NCBI RefSeq assembly: GCF_013408825.1
Contig: NZ_JACCBZ010000001.1
Location: 62,001 to 126,000, forward strand
DNA from: Mucilaginibacter tundrae
GTDB taxonomy: Bacteria; Bacteroidota; Bacteroidia; Sphingobacteriales; Sphingobacteriaceae
DNA length: 64,000 nt
Reading direction: 5' to 3'
Every line of letters starts with the position of its first letter. The stretch's first letter is position 1. The notes beneath the pieces are model-generated. The model was not told the origin of the DNA. It saw nothing but the letters and a program-made list of their open reading frames with translations, and did not search any database. Positions 61,747-64,000 of the stretch are shown here, piece by piece. A program made the translations under genes and the position numbers.

Positions 61747-64000
61747 TTAAAACTTAAGATTGAAATTGAAACCTATACTGCGTGTAGAAGGCGTTTCATA
61801 GCTATCGGCTCCAGGGTCCGGATCGGCATTTGGTAATTTAGAGAACAGCAGTAAATTATTACCGATTAACGATACAGAGGCTGACTTGAATGCCTTTTGC
61901 TTACTTAGCAATTTTTTAGAAAAGGTATAGGTAAGTGATACTGTGCGCAATTTTAAATATGTACCGCTATAGTAGAAGTAATTGTTTTGGTATGGGTTAC
62001 CACCTGTCGACTCCATATAAGAAATATAATTTACAGGAGTGGTGTTAGGCGCGTATGTTCTGGTGTCGGTAAGTAAATTTCCATGACTGTCATACGTGGC
62101 GTTACCCGAAACAACGACTTCTCCCGGAGCTATAAAAGTGCTTTTCCCAGCATTGGCAGCGACCCTATATTGATTTACAGTACTAAGCGCGGTGCCGCCC
62201 CATGCCATTTTTTCATTAACCGTAGAGTATTGCAGGCCTCCTAAACGGCCATCGAGCGATATGCTGAGCGAAATATTTTTATAATTGAAAGTATTTTGCC
62301 ATCCGTATATCCAACTAGGGTCGGTATTCCCTATAGGAGTTGAATAAAGAGCACTTAATGGATAGCCATTCGCTCCAACAATAAGTTTACCATCGGCCGA
62401 AAACTGACCTTCACTTACATAAAGTTTATCCAGTCTGTCTCCAACTTTAAGGTATTGACTATAGTATCCCGGGCCATAAGTATCATAGGTTACTTTTTCG
62501 ATCCACGTATGATTATTGCTGAAGTTAAAACCCGATGTCCATGAAAAATTACTTGTTTTTATGGGGGTACCGTTTAGCACAAATTCCAATCCTTTATTTA
62601 GAAATTCGTTGGCATTCACAAGCAGACTGGAGTATCCGCTAGCCTGCGATGGCGTGATGTTTTGAAAGTTGTTAGATTCCAGATTTCTAAAATAGGTGAC
62701 ATCTGCATTTAATCTGTTTTTCAATAGGCCTAATGCCAAACCCGATTCCCATGACTGCACAGTGTTGGGTATAAGATTAGGGGCATCATAACTGCTTGGA
62801 TAGCTAAGTGAAGACACGCCGTTAAACTTATTGGCATTATTATAAGTGTTTATGCTTGCATAGGGATTAGGAGGATTAGTGGTGCTAACGGCACCGCTAT
62901 TCACCTGTGCCCAGGTAGAGCGAACCTTTAAATAGGAGATAACATCCGGTAGTTTAAATGCGTCAGACAATACTACCGAAACACCCACTGATGGATATAT
63001 AAAGGCATTATTCGCAAGGGGCAATGTAGATGTTTGGTCTCTTCGTGCAGTACCGGATACATAAATAAAGTGGTAAAACTCCAGGTCAAGATCAGCATAT
63101 AAACTGTTTATTTGCCTTTGATCTAAATAGTTTGATCCTGTTATGGGGTTTATTGAGTTACTAAGGTAATACTGGCCGGGTATGCTAAGCCCATCAGTTG
63201 AGGCGCTTAAACCTTTATCTTCATTAAAAAAACTGGCGGCCCCGGCAAGTGCCGATAAGTTAAAATTATCGCTAAACTTATGCTTGTAGCTTAGGATCAG
63301 GTCGGTAGTAATATCAAAATGAGTAGCATCAGAGGTTGAAAAATTACCATCCGGGTTACCACCTATTAAACTATATGGATAATCTTCATCCTCATTAACA
63401 GAATTTGCATTGAATCCCGAACGTAGTTTAAGCGATAGCTCCTTAGAAAACTGATAATTAAGTGATAAGTTGCCAAATGTTTTATCTGAGTGATACCCGT
63501 TTAGCTGCTGATAGGCAAGAAAATAAGGGTTATTGTAATATGATAGGTTATAATATGATTGTTGAAGGCCGGTCTCGCCGGGTGCCCAATAATTTTTAAG
63601 GTCCCGTATATCAACATCGGCCCCTAGCCACAATGCAACGTTGTAAAGTAAACTACCCTGGCTATAGCCGGTTGATGGAATGTTGTCACTGAATTGCCGG
63701 TTGTAACTTATTCTCCCATCAAGGGTTAGTTTAGGGGTAAGATTGTAATTGCCTGCAATAGTGAATGACGAATTATTTAAACTCGTATTGGGTTCAACCC
63801 CCTTTTGATAGTTATTTGCAGCCGAAATTCTAAAAGACCCTTTCTCTCCGCTGGTAGTTACCGCAACACTAGTGTTTGACATAACACCTGTCTGGAAAAA
63901 ATTATCGACATTATTCGCACCCCTTGATATCCATGGAAGAGGCTTGTAGTGGCTGGTAGCCGTTGTCCCGTTGCCCAAATCATAAGTATACGTTACATTC
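61747..64000 (-). CDS. SusC/RagA TonB-linked outer-membrane protein, partial (5' end off window)
   Basis: The last 751 or so residues of a TonB-dependent receptor. Beta-barrel repeats (NYNLTPKLTLDGRISYNRQFSD, SLNYQFSKELSLKLRSGFN, DADVTYFRN-like strands) run to a terminal aromatic RSIGFNFNLKF. The frame remains open to the window edge (NVTYTYDLGNG). The plug and TonB box are outside. With SusD it imports large substrates using TonB energy. Confidence 0.93.
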   Translation of the reverse strand, partial: NVTYTYDLGNGTTATSHYKPLPWISRGANNVDNFFQTGVMSNTSVAVTTSGEKGSFRISAANNYQKGVEPNTSLNNSSFTIAGNYNLTPKLTLDGRISYNRQFSDNIPSTGYSQGSLLYNVALWLGADVDIRDLKNYWAPGETGLQQSYYNLSYYNNPYFLAYQQLNGYHSDKTFGNLSLNYQFSKELSLKLRSGFNANSVNEDEDYPYSLIGGNPDGNFSTSDATHFDITTDLILSYKHKFSDNFNLSALAGAASFFNEDKGLSASTDGLSIPGQYYLSNSINPITGSNYLDQRQINSLYADLDLEFYHFIYVSGTARRDQTSTLPLANNAFIYPSVGVSVVLSDAFKLPDVISYLKVRSTWAQVNSGAVSTTNPPNPYASINTYNNANKFNGVSSLSYPSSYDAPNLIPNTVQSWESGLALGLLKNRLNADVTYFRNLESNNFQNITPSQASGYSSLLVNANEFLNKGLEFVLNGTPIKTSNFSWTSGFNFSNNHTWIEKVTYDTYGPGYYSQYLKVGDRLDKLYVSEGQFSADGKLIVGANGYPLSALYSTPIGNTDPSWIYGWQNTFNYKNISLSISLDGRLGGLQYSTVNEKMAWGGTALSTVNQYRVAANAGKSTFIAPGEVVVSGNATYDSHGNLLTDTRTYAPNTTPVNYISYMESTGGNPYQNNYFYYSGTYLKLRTVSLTYTFSKKLLSKQKAFKSASVSLIGNNLLLFSKLPNADPDPGADSYETPSTRSIGFNFNLKF

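Overview
The window looks like chromosome from a member of the Bacteroidota, most likely family Sphingobacteriaceae (Mucilaginibacter/Pedobacter-like). Evidence: a SusC/SusD pair, an ExbB-ExbD-ExbD-TonB operon ending in a PstS-like lipoprotein, Bacteroidota-type promoter elements (TAnnTTTG, in one case with TTTG 19 bp upstream), few clear Shine-Dalgarno sequences, and the family's usual pairs (ligase plus ligase-associated exonuclease, EgtB plus EgtD, cyanophycin genes). The genus is an inference.

Layout. 1-3691 (minus): the Ton energy-transduction operon. 4190-9551: housekeeping genes (SUI1-like factor, lipid kinase, metK behind a candidate SAM riboswitch, GNAT, rarA, AlkA-like glycosylase). 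9777-12444: a decayed hydrolase, an acyltransferase and a GAF histidine kinase. 12675-17509: a cyanophycin module, with cphA divergent from cyanophycinase and isoaspartyl peptidase. 17625-36499: a periplasmic protease, an exonuclease-ligase pair, DUF1835, SDR, a GHL10-like hydrolase, a coiled-coil protein, nth, an ECF-type sigma factor, an unusual UvrA, DUF3455 and an AraC regulator. 36627-37448: a PhyH-type dioxygenase. 37462-43812 (minus): a tightly packed operon of DUF427, disulfide oxidoreductase, ABC ATPase, ABC permease-binding protein fusion, egtB and egtD, which reads as ergothioneine synthesis joined to a probable transport and redox module.

44037-54524: tRNA-Glu(TTC) and a 10.4-kb integrated island. 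A 26-bp copy of the tRNA 3' end (one mismatch) lies at 54499-54524. Just inside the left end is a truncated tyrosine integrase abutting a truncated desaturase. A 13-bp sequence occurs as an inverted pair near the left end and once near the right end. The cargo is stress and signalling genes: KaiB-like protein, DUF892 ferritin-like protein, lone receiver, YtxH-like protein, cold-shock protein, GNAT-nitrilase fusion, PAS histidine kinase, Hsp20, a sensor kinase lacking its ATPase domain, and a fatty-acid desaturase. This is the best candidate for an undescribed functional unit.

54706-64000: two paralogous TetR regulators around a small CBU_0592-type membrane protein, then a minus-strand SusC-SusD-metallophosphoesterase-phospholipase C locus. 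The last probably scavenges phosphorus or head groups from phosphocholine lipids; its SusC runs off the right edge.

Several dispersed intergenic repeats occur: a GC-rich element of about 37 bp in three copies (one forming the C-terminus of the exonuclease), long perfect hairpins, a heptamer-like array upstream of cphB, and two stretches of a TTACTTT/AAAAGAAA-type intergenic repeat. Protein names rest on motif reading without database searches.
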